The translations under genes were made by a program, and so were the position numbers. Positions 38,359 to 46,518 of a stretch of DNA of 64,000 nucleotides are shown piece by piece; positions within the stretch are counted from its first letter, which is position 1, and each line of letters starts with the position of its first letter. The DNA is taken from the NCBI RefSeq assembly GCF_020618415.1, contig NZ_CP085344.1, positions 1,325,001 through 1,389,000 on the forward strand, in the 5' to 3' direction. Below the pieces are notes generated by a model. It was not told the origin of the DNA. It made no database searches and was given only the letters and a program-made list of their open reading frames with translations. Origin of the DNA: Cupriavidus sp. MP-37 (GTDB lineage: Bacteria > Pseudomonadota > Gammaproteobacteria > Burkholderiales > Burkholderiaceae).

Positions 38359-38787
38359 ATGTCCCGACTACTTGCCGCGGCTGTCTTCGCCGTCAGCCTG
38401 ATGCTGTCCGCGTGGGTCCAGGGCGGCCCCACTGCCGCGCCGCCCAATGCCTATCTGTACATCGGCTGGCCCAACGACGGGCAGACCTTGCCCGCCGGCA
38501 AGCCGTTCAAGGTCTGGTTCGGCCTGCGCAACATGGGGGTCGCGCCCAAGGACGTGAAGTATCCCAATACCGGGCACCATCACCTGCTGATCGACGTGGA
38601 CCTGCCGCCGATGGACAAGGAGATCCCCAACGACCGCAACCACCTGCATTTCGGCGCGGGAGAGACCGAGACCATGATCGAGCTGCCGCCGGGCAGGCAT
38701 ACGCTGCAGTTGCTGATGGGCGATGACAAGCACATACCGACCAACCCGCCGGTGTACTCGAAGCGGATCACGATCTACGTGAAGTAG
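38359..38787 (+). CDS. Exported DUF4399 protein, second of a tandem pair
   Basis: 142 residues; signal peptide followed by the same domain as the preceding gene (roughly 65% identical by eye), with [22 protein letters not shown] and [14 protein letters not shown]. It lacks the two Cys. GGGGAGAG lies before the ATG. The pair sits inside the segment bounded by the inverted peptide repeats, so it belongs with the locus by position, but no link in function is shown. Confidence 0.85.
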   Translation: MSRLLAAAVFAVSLMLSAWVQGGPTAAPPNAYLYIGWPNDGQTLPAGKPFKVWFGLRNMGVAPKDVKYPNTGHHHLLIDVDLPPMDKEIPNDRNHLHFGAGETETMIELPPGRHTLQLLMGDDKHIPTNPPVYSKRITIYVK

Positions 38788-38972
38788 TCCTGAAGCTTCG
38801 CGCCGTCGAGCTGGCAGGAATCGGCGCGGGGCAGGGATCCGGTTGTGGATCCCGCTGTTGGTCAGGTCCCAACATCGCGCCTTCCACCTGTTGGCTGCCT
38901 CCCGCCACCGCGTACCGACCGACTCCCGCCGCCGTCACCGCCGGGCGCCCGCCAGAAGCGAAAAAACCCCGT

Positions 38973-38991
38973 GTTTACAGGCACTTCCGCG
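38973..38991 (+). promoter_or_regulatory. Conserved motif upstream of the sigma-54 site, right copy
   Basis: GTTTACAGGCACTTCCGCG, 27 bp before the -24 GG. Counterpart of the minus-strand site at 33917-33935. Confidence 0.4.
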
Positions 38992-39016
38992 CTCCAGCCA
39001 GGCCGCGCCGGCCCGC

Positions 39017-39032
39017 TGGCACAGTCCCTGCG
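39017..39032 (+). promoter_or_regulatory. Sigma-54 (-24/-12) promoter of the rightward peptide operon
   Basis: TGGCACAGTCCCTGCG, identical to the site of the left copy. TGGCAC and the GC at -12 are in register; only the T-tract next to -12 differs from consensus. The ATG is 82 nt downstream. Confidence 0.75.
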
Positions 39033-39113
39033 TTTGTCCCTTCCGAGCGCGACACCAACCCGATGCTCGAACCCCAACCCCAAGGCCACACCCTTCCTCT
39101 ACCGGAGACCATC

Positions 39114-39383
39114 ATGACCAAGCTGACCCTCACCGACCTGAGCACCGCCGCAACCCTGGACCGCAAGGGCATGCAAGCCGTCCGCGGCGGCCGCACGCTG
39201 ATGCCCTACGTGGCTGTGTTCCGGCCGCTGGACCTGTCGTTCGACAAGAGCATCACCGCCGTGCAGGAGATCGCGCAGATGCAGTCCGTGACCAACCTGA
39301 ACGGCAACGGCTCGGCCTTCCTGGACCACGTCAAGTCGAACGTGCACACCAACCAGAACGCCACCAACAACATCTACGGCTGA
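39114..39383 (+). CDS. Double-glycine leader peptide (89 aa), first of the rightward pair
   Basis: Leader of 26 (MTKLTLTDLSTAAT, LDRKGMQAVRGG); Cys-free core of 63 starting RTLMPYVAVFRPLDLSFDKS and ending with TNLNGNGSAFLDHV and TNQNATNNIYG. It is the twin of 33525-33794, with most changes just after the cleavage site and little in the C-terminal 40 residues. That pattern suggests the C-terminal part is under constraint. Ribosome site taccggagaccatc-ATG. Confidence 0.85.
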   Translation: MTKLTLTDLSTAATLDRKGMQAVRGGRTLMPYVAVFRPLDLSFDKSITAVQEIAQMQSVTNLNGNGSAFLDHVKSNVHTNQNATNNIYG

Positions 39384-39439
39384 GCCCTGTTGCCCAGCTG
39401 ACGAAACCCAGACACTGACCACCGATACCGGAGACCATC

Positions 39440-39709
39440 ATGACCACGCTGACCATCCAGGACCTGTCCGCCGCCGCAACCCTCGACCGCAAGCGCATGC
39501 ACGCCGTGCGCGGCGGCATGTCGTACCTGCCCTTCGCCGCCGTCTATACGCCGATCAAGGTGTCGGTCGACAACAGCATCAGCGCCGTGCAGAGCATCGC
39601 GCAGATGCAGTCCGTGACCAACCTGAACGGCAATGGCTCGGCCTTCCTCGACCATGTCCGCTCGCATGTGGATACCAACCAGAACGCCAGCAACAATATC
39701 TATCGTTGA
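39440..39709 (+). CDS. Double-glycine leader peptide (89 aa), second of the rightward pair
   Basis: Leader identical in residues 1-26 to the 33200 gene; core of 63 (MSYLPFAAVYTPIKVSVDNS, SISAVQSIAQMQSVTNLNG, NGSAFLDHVRSHVDTNQ, NASNNIYR). The last residue is Arg instead of Gly. It is followed by a strong terminator and then by the outer-membrane exporter gene. Confidence 0.85.
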   Translation: MTTLTIQDLSAAATLDRKRMHAVRGGMSYLPFAAVYTPIKVSVDNSISAVQSIAQMQSVTNLNGNGSAFLDHVRSHVDTNQNASNNIYR

Positions 39710-39732
39710 GAGGATGGTTGAGATGGCGCTGC

Positions 39733-39763
39733 GCCGCGGGGGCGTCCCCGCGGCGCTTTTTCT
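39733..39763 (+). terminator. Intrinsic terminator after the rightward peptide pair
   Basis: The GC stem gcgccgcgggg/tccccgcggcgc has a tiny loop and is followed by five T residues. It separates the sigma-54-driven peptides from the constitutive exporter genes. Confidence 0.8.
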
Positions 39764-39865
39764 GACCCCGTACCGATCGGGGTTGGAGCGCGCGCCCGCG
39801 CGCACCACAATACAGACAGACGCCGCGGCCCGCCGATCCGCCGCCGTCGCACGCAGGAAGACATC

Positions 39866-41329
39866 GTGCCCGAATTCCCCATTGCCCCGCCCGTGCCCGC
39901 GGTGATCCGCGCGCCGCGCCGTGCTGCCTGGCTTGCCGCGCTGGCCGCCGGCCTGGCACTGCTGGCGGGTTGCGCCGATTTCCGCCCGCCGGTGTACCAG
40001 CGCCCCGAAACGCCCGCCAAGGCCGAATGGTCGCGCCAGGAATCGATCACGGTATCGCCGGCCGAAGCGGTACAGCCGAACTGGTGGCTGGGCTTCAAGG
40101 ATCCGTACCTGAACCAGCTGATCGAACGCGCGCTGGCCGGCAACTACGACATCAAGGTGCTGGCGGCGCGCATCCGCGTGGCCAACGCGCAGATCGGCGA
40201 GGCCCGCGCCGGCGGGCTGCCGGTGATCGACATCGGCGCGGGCGCAAGCTTCGAGAAGAGCACCGGGCAGAAGTCCACCTGGACCTATAACGCCGGCGCC
40301 CAGCTGAACTGGGACATCGATATCTGGGGCAAGGTCGAGAAGGGCGTGCAGGCACAGACCGCCGAGTTCCGCGCCACCGAGGCGGACTGGCGCGCCGGCT
40401 ACCTGACGCTGGTGGCCAATGTCTCGACCACGTACTTCCAGATCCTGCAGTTCGACGAGCAGATCGAGCAGCAGTCGCGCACCGTGGCCAAGAACCAGCA
40501 GATCCTGTCTACCTACCAGGCCATGTACCAGAACGGGCTGGTGCCGAAGATCCGCGTGATGCAGCAGCAGGCGGAGATCAATCGGCTCAACAAGGACCTG
40601 CTCGAGCTGCGCCGTGCGCGCGATGTGGCGGAGAACGCGCTGGCGACGCTGGTCGGCGTGCCTGCCGGCAACCTCAAGGTGCCGGCCGGGCGCCTGCAGG
40701 ACCGCGTGCAGCCGCCCGCGGTGCCGGCGGGCCTGCCGTCGCAGCTGCTGGCGCGGCGCCCGGACGTGGTGGCGGCGGAGTACCGCGTGCTGGCCGCCTA
40801 CAACATCGTCGGCCAGGCCCGCCTGGCGCAGCTGCCCAGCATCAGCCTGACCGCGCGCGGCGGCACCGCCAGCTTTGCCTTGAGCGACCTGCTCAAGTCC
40901 TTCACCTTCGGCTTTATGCCGAGCATCAACCTGCCGATGCTGGACCCGGGCGTGCGTGCCCGCGTCAAGACCACCGAGGCGCAGGTCGGCGTGGCGGAAA
41001 ACGAATATGGCCGCACGGTGATGACCGCGTTCGAGGAAGTCGAGACCGCGCTGGTCAACGTCGACGCCCACAAGAAGCAGCGCATCGAACTGCAGCAGCA
41101 GGTGGAACAGCTGCGCGTCGTGTCCGCGCAGATCGAGGCGCAGCTGAAGGAAGGCGTGGTCTCGCAGCTCGAAGTGTTCGAAACCGAGCGCTCGCTGCTG
41201 GCCGCGCAGCTGCAGTTGTTGGCGGTCCACCAACAAATCCTGGGCGACACCATCACGCTCTACAAGGCGCTGGGCGGCGGCTGGCCCGAGGCGGATGTGC
41301 GCAACACCGCGCTGAATCCGCCGCAATAA
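39866..41329 (+). CDS. NodT/TolC-type outer-membrane efflux lipoprotein
   Basis: 487 residues from a GTG start (AGGAAG upstream). Signal with lipobox LLAGC, lipidated Cys at about 36. Two outer-membrane-efflux repeats (about 75-265 and 290-470): ALAGNYDIKVLAARIRVANA, LPSQLLARRPDVVAAEYRVL, and coiled-coil helices for the periplasmic tunnel. It is the likely outer-membrane channel for the HlyD/PCAT exporter encoded 3 kb downstream. RND-type pump genes, its other usual partners, are absent. A weak sigma-70-like pair (TTGGAG, CACAAT) lies at 39783-39811. Confidence 0.88.
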   Translation: MPEFPIAPPVPAVIRAPRRAAWLAALAAGLALLAGCADFRPPVYQRPETPAKAEWSRQESITVSPAEAVQPNWWLGFKDPYLNQLIERALAGNYDIKVLAARIRVANAQIGEARAGGLPVIDIGAGASFEKSTGQKSTWTYNAGAQLNWDIDIWGKVEKGVQAQTAEFRATEADWRAGYLTLVANVSTTYFQILQFDEQIEQQSRTVAKNQQILSTYQAMYQNGLVPKIRVMQQQAEINRLNKDLLELRRARDVAENALATLVGVPAGNLKVPAGRLQDRVQPPAVPAGLPSQLLARRPDVVAAEYRVLAAYNIVGQARLAQLPSISLTARGGTASFALSDLLKSFTFGFMPSINLPMLDPGVRARVKTTEAQVGVAENEYGRTVMTAFEEVETALVNVDAHKKQRIELQQQVEQLRVVSAQIEAQLKEGVVSQLEVFETERSLLAAQLQLLAVHQQILGDTITLYKALGGGWPEADVRNTALNPPQ

Positions 41330-41473
41330 GTGTTGCCGGCGCTGCGCGCCGCGCGGCGCGTGATGCCGGCGCAAGCAACGCGTTGCGCAAAGCAGGCGCG
41401 GCATGCGCCGCCGCAGCGGCGGTCCACCTGGCGGCGCTGCCGCTGCCAACCCAACCACGCGTGCCGCGGCCGA

Positions 41474-41501
41474 TTGACTAGCCTAGGCCGTCGCCTACTA
41501 T
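41474..41501 (+). promoter_or_regulatory. Sigma-70 promoter of the FHA-exporter operon
   Basis: TTGACT (41474-41479), 16-bp spacer, TACTAT (41496-41501); 5 of 6 at both hexamers. The first gene starts 66 nt later. This implies basal expression of the exporter and activator, with the peptides kept under sigma-54. Confidence 0.6.
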
Positions 41502-41567
41502 GTTCTTAGTCGCTTCATCCCCCCTGGCCTGCCGCCGCGGCAGCCGCGCTGTTGGCTCGCTGGAAAC

Positions 41568-44309
41568 ATGGCTCCTGACGAAGCACTGATCATGGAAATG
41601 CCGGTGAAAATGGCCCAGGGATCCGCACGAGTGCTCACGCAGGACACGGCGCAGGGAACGGCGCAGGATTCGGCGCAGGAATTCGACGTATTCCTGACGC
41701 CGGTATCGCACCCCGAGCTCGGCGAGATCCGCATCGATGAAGCGCTGTTTGCGGTCGGCCGCAGCGAGCTGCCGTTCGCCGCCTACCCGGAAGCACTGGC
41801 CGCGCCGCTGTCGCGGCGCCATGCGCGCATCTTTGCCGAGCATGGCATGGTCTATGTGGCGGACCTCGGCAGCAAGAACGGCACGCGCGTGAACGGCGCG
41901 GCGGTGGCGCGCCAGCCGGCGCAGCTCAGCGATGGCGATGAAGTCGCCTTCGGGCCGGCGCTGTCCTACCGCGTGCGGCTGTCGCCGCGCGCGCCGCAGC
42001 CGCAGCCGCCGCGCGTGGCGCTGACACTGGTGCCGGAACGCCATGACGTCGGGCTGCAGCCGCTGCACGTGGAGCAGTTCCCGTACCTGATCAGCAAGGG
42101 TGACGACGCCTTCGCGCGCTTTCGCGACAGCTATCCGCACCAGGTCAACTACCTGTCGCGGCGCCATGCGCATGTGTACCTCAAGGGCGGGATCCCCTTC
42201 GTCGAGGACCTGGGCAGCACCAATGGCACCTTCGTCAACGGCAAGCGCCTGGCCGACCACGGCGTGCCGCTGGACGACGGCGACCTGATTGCGTTTGGCG
42301 GCAACCACTTCGTCTACAAGGCGCAGGTCCGCTACACCAGTCCCGGCGATGCCACGGCGACGCGCTCGGTGCTGCAGCCCGCTGAGCCGGCCGGTGCACC
42401 GGCCAGTGCACCGGCCAGTGTGCCGGCCAAGTCCACTGAGCCTGACGCGATGCCCGCCGCCGAGCCTGCCGCCGGGACTGCGCGCGGTTCCGTCGCATCC
42501 GCCGCCACGCCGCCCGCCCGCGACGACGCCGACCGCACCACCTTTGTCGGCGCGCCGGATTCCTTCCTCGACATCTTCTGCGTCGACTACGCCGCGCACC
42601 AGGAGGATGAGGTCAACGCCGAAGCCGAGGCCCTGGCCGCGGCAGCCACCGCCGCCGGCGACGGCGCCACGGGGCGCCGCCCGCGTGGCCGTGCTGCGCT
42701 GCTGGCGGCGGAAGGGGCGCGGCTGTTCGGGCTCGACCAGCCGGGCCGCGTGCGGCGCGCGGCGCGCTGGGGCGGAGCCGCGCTGCTGCTCGCGCTCGTG
42801 GCGGGCGTTGCGGTCTACTGGCGCGGCGCGCCGGAGCGCGCGGTGCAATCCCGCTTTGAGGCCGGCGACCACGCCGGCGCGGCGCAGGCGGCCGACAGCT
42901 ATCTGGCGCGGCATCCCGACGATATCGGGATCCAGTCGGTCGGGACCGAGGCCTTGCTGCGCGCTTACGTGCCCGACTTCGCCGCCCGGCTGAAGGCCGG
43001 CGACATGGCCGGCGCCGATCGCGTGCTGGCACGTCTGCGCCAGCTCAGCACGCACAACGCCGAGGCGCGGCCGCTGGTGGCCGAACTCGACTGGATCGGC
43101 AGGCTCGAACGCTTCACCGCGCCGCGCGGCGCCGATGCCCCGATCCGGCTCTATACCGACGAAGCGCCGATGCGCCAGCTGCTGGGGTACTGGAACCAGG
43201 ACACCGCCGCGCATCAGCGTGCGCTCGGGCGCATCGCGGCCGACGTGCCGGCGTTCCGCGACCTGTACGCCGATGCGCTCAGCGATGTGCGCCGGCTGCA
43301 GAACGACGCCTCGGTCTATCTGGCCGCGATCGACCGGCTCAATGCGACCATCGCCGCCGAACTTGGCCGTGACCGCCCGGAGGCCCTGCAGCCGGTGCTT
43401 GCCGAATACCGCGAGAAGTATCCGCGGCTGGCTGGCCTGGACCGGGTGCAGTCGGACCTGGATCGCTACACCGGCCTGATGCAGGCATTGCGCGCGCGCC
43501 GGCCGGGGCCGCTGGTGGCGCGGCTGGCCGACAGCCGCTTCGCCACGCCGCCGTTCCAGGCGCAGCTGGCCAGCCTGGGCGCGCGCCTGCCGCCGCCGGA
43601 GGTGGCGCGCGAGTATGCCAATGCGGCCAGGGCATGGCAGCGGGGCGACAGCGCCGCGGCGCTGGCCGCGCTCAGGCAGATCCGCGGCGGGCCGTGGGCC
43701 GACGACCTGGCGCGCGACGTGGCGCACAAGCAGAAGGTCGCGGCGCAGTACACCGCGTTGCAGGCGGCGCGCGGCAGCCGTGGCTACGAAGACCGCCTGC
43801 TGGATTTCTACGCGATGCTCGATGCCGAGGAAGACAGCCATTTCGCCAGGGCCGTCGAGGGCGATGTCAACGGCGTGCGCGACAGCGCGCTGCGGCGCGC
43901 GCGCGAGCTGATGGCCAGCGCGGTCGCGGCGTGGAAGCAGTATCGCGCCAACGGCGTGATCGGCGGCGAGCAGCGGCTCGAGCCCGGCATCTCGCCGAGG
44001 TTCCGCGCGCAGGCGCGGCTGCTGTCGCAGGCGCAGGACGACGCGCGCCAGGGCATGCGCATCTTCACGCAACTGCGCGCCGGCGAAAGCGCCGACCTGG
44101 CGCAGCTGGCCAAGGTCGAGCAAGAGATCCGCGCCGAGGCGCAGCAGCAGCGCCACGCGCTGCGCGAACTGGGCAGCGTGCTCGATCCCGCCGTGCTCAA
44201 GGCCAAGCTCGAGCTGATCGGCGGCGAAGACTCCGGCAATACGCCGGGATCAGCCGCGGCGGCCACGGCGGCCGCGTCCCCATCATCTGGTCCAGCGGGG
44301 AAGCCATGA
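41568..44309 (+). CDS. Membrane protein with two FHA domains and a periplasmic helical region
   Basis: 913 residues. FHA 1 (about 60-125: [32 protein letters not shown]) and FHA 2 (about 165-245: [23 protein letters not shown]) keep the Arg, Ser-Arg-Arg-His and Asn-Gly-Thr contacts for phosphothreonine. After an Ala/Pro linker one membrane helix spans about 400-420. The 490 residues beyond it are helical, Ala/Arg/Leu-rich and of unknown fold, probably periplasmic. It should dock on Thr-phosphorylated proteins made by the kinase of the locus and may gate the exporter. Its stop overlaps the HlyD start (ATGA). An ATG at 41592 is an alternative start. Confidence 0.88.
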   Translation: MAPDEALIMEMPVKMAQGSARVLTQDTAQGTAQDSAQEFDVFLTPVSHPELGEIRIDEALFAVGRSELPFAAYPEALAAPLSRRHARIFAEHGMVYVADLGSKNGTRVNGAAVARQPAQLSDGDEVAFGPALSYRVRLSPRAPQPQPPRVALTLVPERHDVGLQPLHVEQFPYLISKGDDAFARFRDSYPHQVNYLSRRHAHVYLKGGIPFVEDLGSTNGTFVNGKRLADHGVPLDDGDLIAFGGNHFVYKAQVRYTSPGDATATRSVLQPAEPAGAPASAPASVPAKSTEPDAMPAAEPAAGTARGSVASAATPPARDDADRTTFVGAPDSFLDIFCVDYAAHQEDEVNAEAEALAAAATAAGDGATGRRPRGRAALLAAEGARLFGLDQPGRVRRAARWGGAALLLALVAGVAVYWRGAPERAVQSRFEAGDHAGAAQAADSYLARHPDDIGIQSVGTEALLRAYVPDFAARLKAGDMAGADRVLARLRQLSTHNAEARPLVAELDWIGRLERFTAPRGADAPIRLYTDEAPMRQLLGYWNQDTAAHQRALGRIAADVPAFRDLYADALSDVRRLQNDASVYLAAIDRLNATIAAELGRDRPEALQPVLAEYREKYPRLAGLDRVQSDLDRYTGLMQALRARRPGPLVARLADSRFATPPFQAQLASLGARLPPPEVAREYANAARAWQRGDSAAALAALRQIRGGPWADDLARDVAHKQKVAAQYTALQAARGSRGYEDRLLDFYAMLDAEEDSHFARAVEGDVNGVRDSALRRARELMASAVAAWKQYRANGVIGGEQRLEPGISPRFRAQARLLSQAQDDARQGMRIFTQLRAGESADLAQLAKVEQEIRAEAQQQRHALRELGSVLDPAVLKAKLELIGGEDSGNTPGSAAAATAAASPSSGPAGKP

Positions 44310-45688
44310 AGGACGATGCCCGCCACGCCGGCCTCAAGCCACTTGCCGAGGCGCTGGAAGACCACGGCGCCGAAGGCATCGGCCTGCTCAGCGCCGAGCC
44401 GTCGCGCCTGGGCATGCTCACCATCGTCACCACCTTTGCGCTGGTGCTATGCGGGCTGGTCTGGTCGTTCGTCGGCCACGCCGATGTCATCGTCACCGCG
44501 CAGGGTACGCTGGCGCCGGAATCCGAGGTGCGGCGCTTCTATGCCCCGGTCGACGGCGAGCTGGCCGACCTGTACGTGGCGGAAGGGCAGCCGGTGTCCA
44601 AGGACGATGTGCTGGCGCGCCTGAATGCGCGGGGCGCGATCGAGGCCGCCGCCAACGCGCTGGAGGCGCAGCTCAAGCTGGAAGACTCCGAACGCGAGTG
44701 GAAGCAGTTCCCCGAAAAGAAGGCGCTGATGGAACGGCGCGCGGCGGCGCTCAAGCAGCAGATCGACGTGGCCACGCGCCAGCACGAGACCCGCATCGCC
44801 GAGGGCACCACGCGGCTGGCCGAGCAGCAGCGCGCGCAGCTGCAGGAAGCGCGCAGCAACCTGGAGAATGCGCGGCGCGCGCGCGAGTTCGCGCGCCAGG
44901 AGCAGGACCGCTATGCGCGCCTGCTGGCGCTGCCCGGCGGCGGCGGCGTCTCGCAATCGCAGGTCGACGCCAAGCGCGCCGCGGCGCAGGATGCCGAGAA
45001 CACCCTGCGCGTGGCGCAGTCGCGGCTGACCGAACTGGAGGCGCGCCTGGGCCGCGAGCTGACCCAGGCCAGTTCCGAGCTGGAAAGCAGCGGCCAGGAC
45101 CTCGCCGGCCTGCGCGTGCAGTATGACGCGGCGCTGCGCGAGATCGCCAACACCGAGGACAAGCTGCGCCTGCAGGTGCAGACCGCCCGCCTGGTGGCCG
45201 ACGCCGCCGCGCGCATCCGTTTCGAGAATATCGACAAGGACAACTTCCTGCTGATCCTGGCGCCGGTGTCCGGCGTAATCACCGATGTCACCTCGACCCA
45301 GCGCGGCGACAAGGTGCAGGCCAATACGCCGCTGGGCGGCATTGCGCCCAAGGATGCCCGCCCGGTGGTGAAGATCGTGATTGCCGAACGCGACCGCGCC
45401 TTCCTGCGCGAGGGCTTGCCGGTCAAGCTCAAGTTCAGTGCCTTCCCGTACCAGCGCTACGGCATCATCGACGGCACGCTCGAGTTCATCTCGCCCGCGA
45501 CCAAGCCGGGCGGGCCTGACAAGCAGCCGGTCTACGAGGGCCGCGTGCGCCTGGCGCGCGACTATTACACCGTGGCCGACAACAAGTATCCGCTGCGCTA
45601 TGGCATGACCGCCACGGCGGAAATCGTGGTGCGCGAGCGCCGCCTGATCGACCTCGGGCTCGACCCCTTCCGCGAGGTGGCGGGCTAG
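44306..45688 (+). CDS. HlyD-family membrane fusion protein of the peptide exporter
   Basis: 460 residues. Cytosolic start, one membrane helix (about 37-58, [20 protein letters not shown]), half lipoyl motif ([20 protein letters not shown]), a long coiled coil (about 100-300), the second half lipoyl segment ([12 protein letters not shown]) and a C-terminal beta-barrel domain ([17 protein letters not shown]). This is the type I secretion adaptor form, joining the inner-membrane ABC protein to the outer-membrane channel. Coupled to the FHA gene by a 4-nt overlap. Confidence 0.92.
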   Translation: MKDDARHAGLKPLAEALEDHGAEGIGLLSAEPSRLGMLTIVTTFALVLCGLVWSFVGHADVIVTAQGTLAPESEVRRFYAPVDGELADLYVAEGQPVSKDDVLARLNARGAIEAAANALEAQLKLEDSEREWKQFPEKKALMERRAAALKQQIDVATRQHETRIAEGTTRLAEQQRAQLQEARSNLENARRAREFARQEQDRYARLLALPGGGGVSQSQVDAKRAAAQDAENTLRVAQSRLTELEARLGRELTQASSELESSGQDLAGLRVQYDAALREIANTEDKLRLQVQTARLVADAAARIRFENIDKDNFLLILAPVSGVITDVTSTQRGDKVQANTPLGGIAPKDARPVVKIVIAERDRAFLREGLPVKLKFSAFPYQRYGIIDGTLEFISPATKPGGPDKQPVYEGRVRLARDYYTVADNKYPLRYGMTATAEIVVRERRLIDLGLDPFREVAG

Positions 45689-45765
45689 CGTCGTGGCGGC
45701 ACACAGCAACAGCATCTGGACCGCCGGGCGCGTCGCCGCGCCCGGCCGCCAAAGGAGTCGGAAAA

Positions 45766-46518
45766 ATGACTGGCATCGTGCGTATCGACGATGAAGTGCT
45801 CGGCGTCGAGGAATTCGTGCGCCTGCTCAAGCTGACCGGGCAGTTCGAAGGGCTGGTCGAGCAGATCGTGCGCGACAAGCTGACCGTGCACGCCGCCAGG
45901 CGGCAGGGGGTGGTGGTCACGCCGGAAGAGATCCAGGAGCGCGCCGACCAGTTCCGCCGCGTGCAGGGCCTGCACCGCGCCGCCGACATGAACCACTACC
46001 TGGATGCGCTCAACGTCAGCCTGGACGAGTTCGAGGCCTTTATCACCGACAGCCTCTATCAGGAGCGGATGATGGCGCAGGTCTGCAGCGACGCGGCGGT
46101 GCAGGAGTACTTCGCGCTGAACTCGCCGCGCTTCGACAGCATCGAGGTCAGCCACATCGTGGTCGACAGCGAAGGCAAGGCCAAGGAACTGATCTCGTAC
46201 CTGCAGGACGACCCCGAGGCCTTTGCCGAGATGGCGCGCGAGCACTCCATCGCCGACACGCGCGAGCGCGGCGGCGAGATCGGCAAGGTGCTGCGCGGCT
46301 CGCTCAAGACCGAGATCGAGGCCAAGGTCTTCAACGCCGAGCCGGGCGACCTGCTGGGGCCGTTCCCGGCCGCCGACCGCTCGTTCTTCGAGGTCTTCCT
46401 GGTGCGCGCCAAGCACCCCGCCACGCTCGACAGCGAGGTCGCGGTCGAAGTGCGCAGGCTGCTGCGGGAGGACTGGCTGATGGCCAGGGCGCAGGAACAT
46501 GTCATCGAAGCCCGCTAG
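45766..46518 (+). CDS. Cytosolic parvulin-type peptidyl-prolyl isomerase (PpiC)
   Basis: 250 residues. A SurA-N-like helical part (1-115) is followed by a parvulin domain (about 120-215: VSHIVVDSEGKAKELISYL, FAEMAREHSIADTRERGGEI, GKVLRG). No signal peptide or membrane helix, which is unusual for this architecture, so it should act in the cytosol. It may hold precursor peptides in an export-ready form. AAGGAG precedes the ATG. Its last 20 nt overlap the ABC gene. Confidence 0.85.
   Translation: MTGIVRIDDEVLGVEEFVRLLKLTGQFEGLVEQIVRDKLTVHAARRQGVVVTPEEIQERADQFRRVQGLHRAADMNHYLDALNVSLDEFEAFITDSLYQERMMAQVCSDAAVQEYFALNSPRFDSIEVSHIVVDSEGKAKELISYLQDDPEAFAEMAREHSIADTRERGGEIGKVLRGSLKTEIEAKVFNAEPGDLLGPFPAADRSFFEVFLVRAKHPATLDSEVAVEVRRLLREDWLMARAQEHVIEAR

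Larger units (their letters stand above)
38788..39113. other. Intergenic control region, 326 bp
   Basis: Upstream of the rightward peptide pair. It contains a perfect 7-bp hairpin (gggatcc-N6-ggatccc near 38833), the conserved motif 38973-38991, the sigma-54 site 39017-39032 and an untranslated leader matching the left copy. Confidence 0.6.
38973..39709 (+). repeat. Right arm of the 0.74-kb inverted repeat
   Basis: Holds motif, sigma-54 promoter, leader and two peptide genes in the same order as the minus-strand copy at 33200-33935. The segment between the arms is about 5.0 kb. Confidence 0.85.

Noticed and set aside
41478..44156. 892-codon open frame on the minus strand opposite the FHA gene
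   Set aside because: GC-rich codon bias opens antisense frames. The plus strand has clear FHA domains, overlap with the next gene and a promoter; the antisense product has no recognisable domain.
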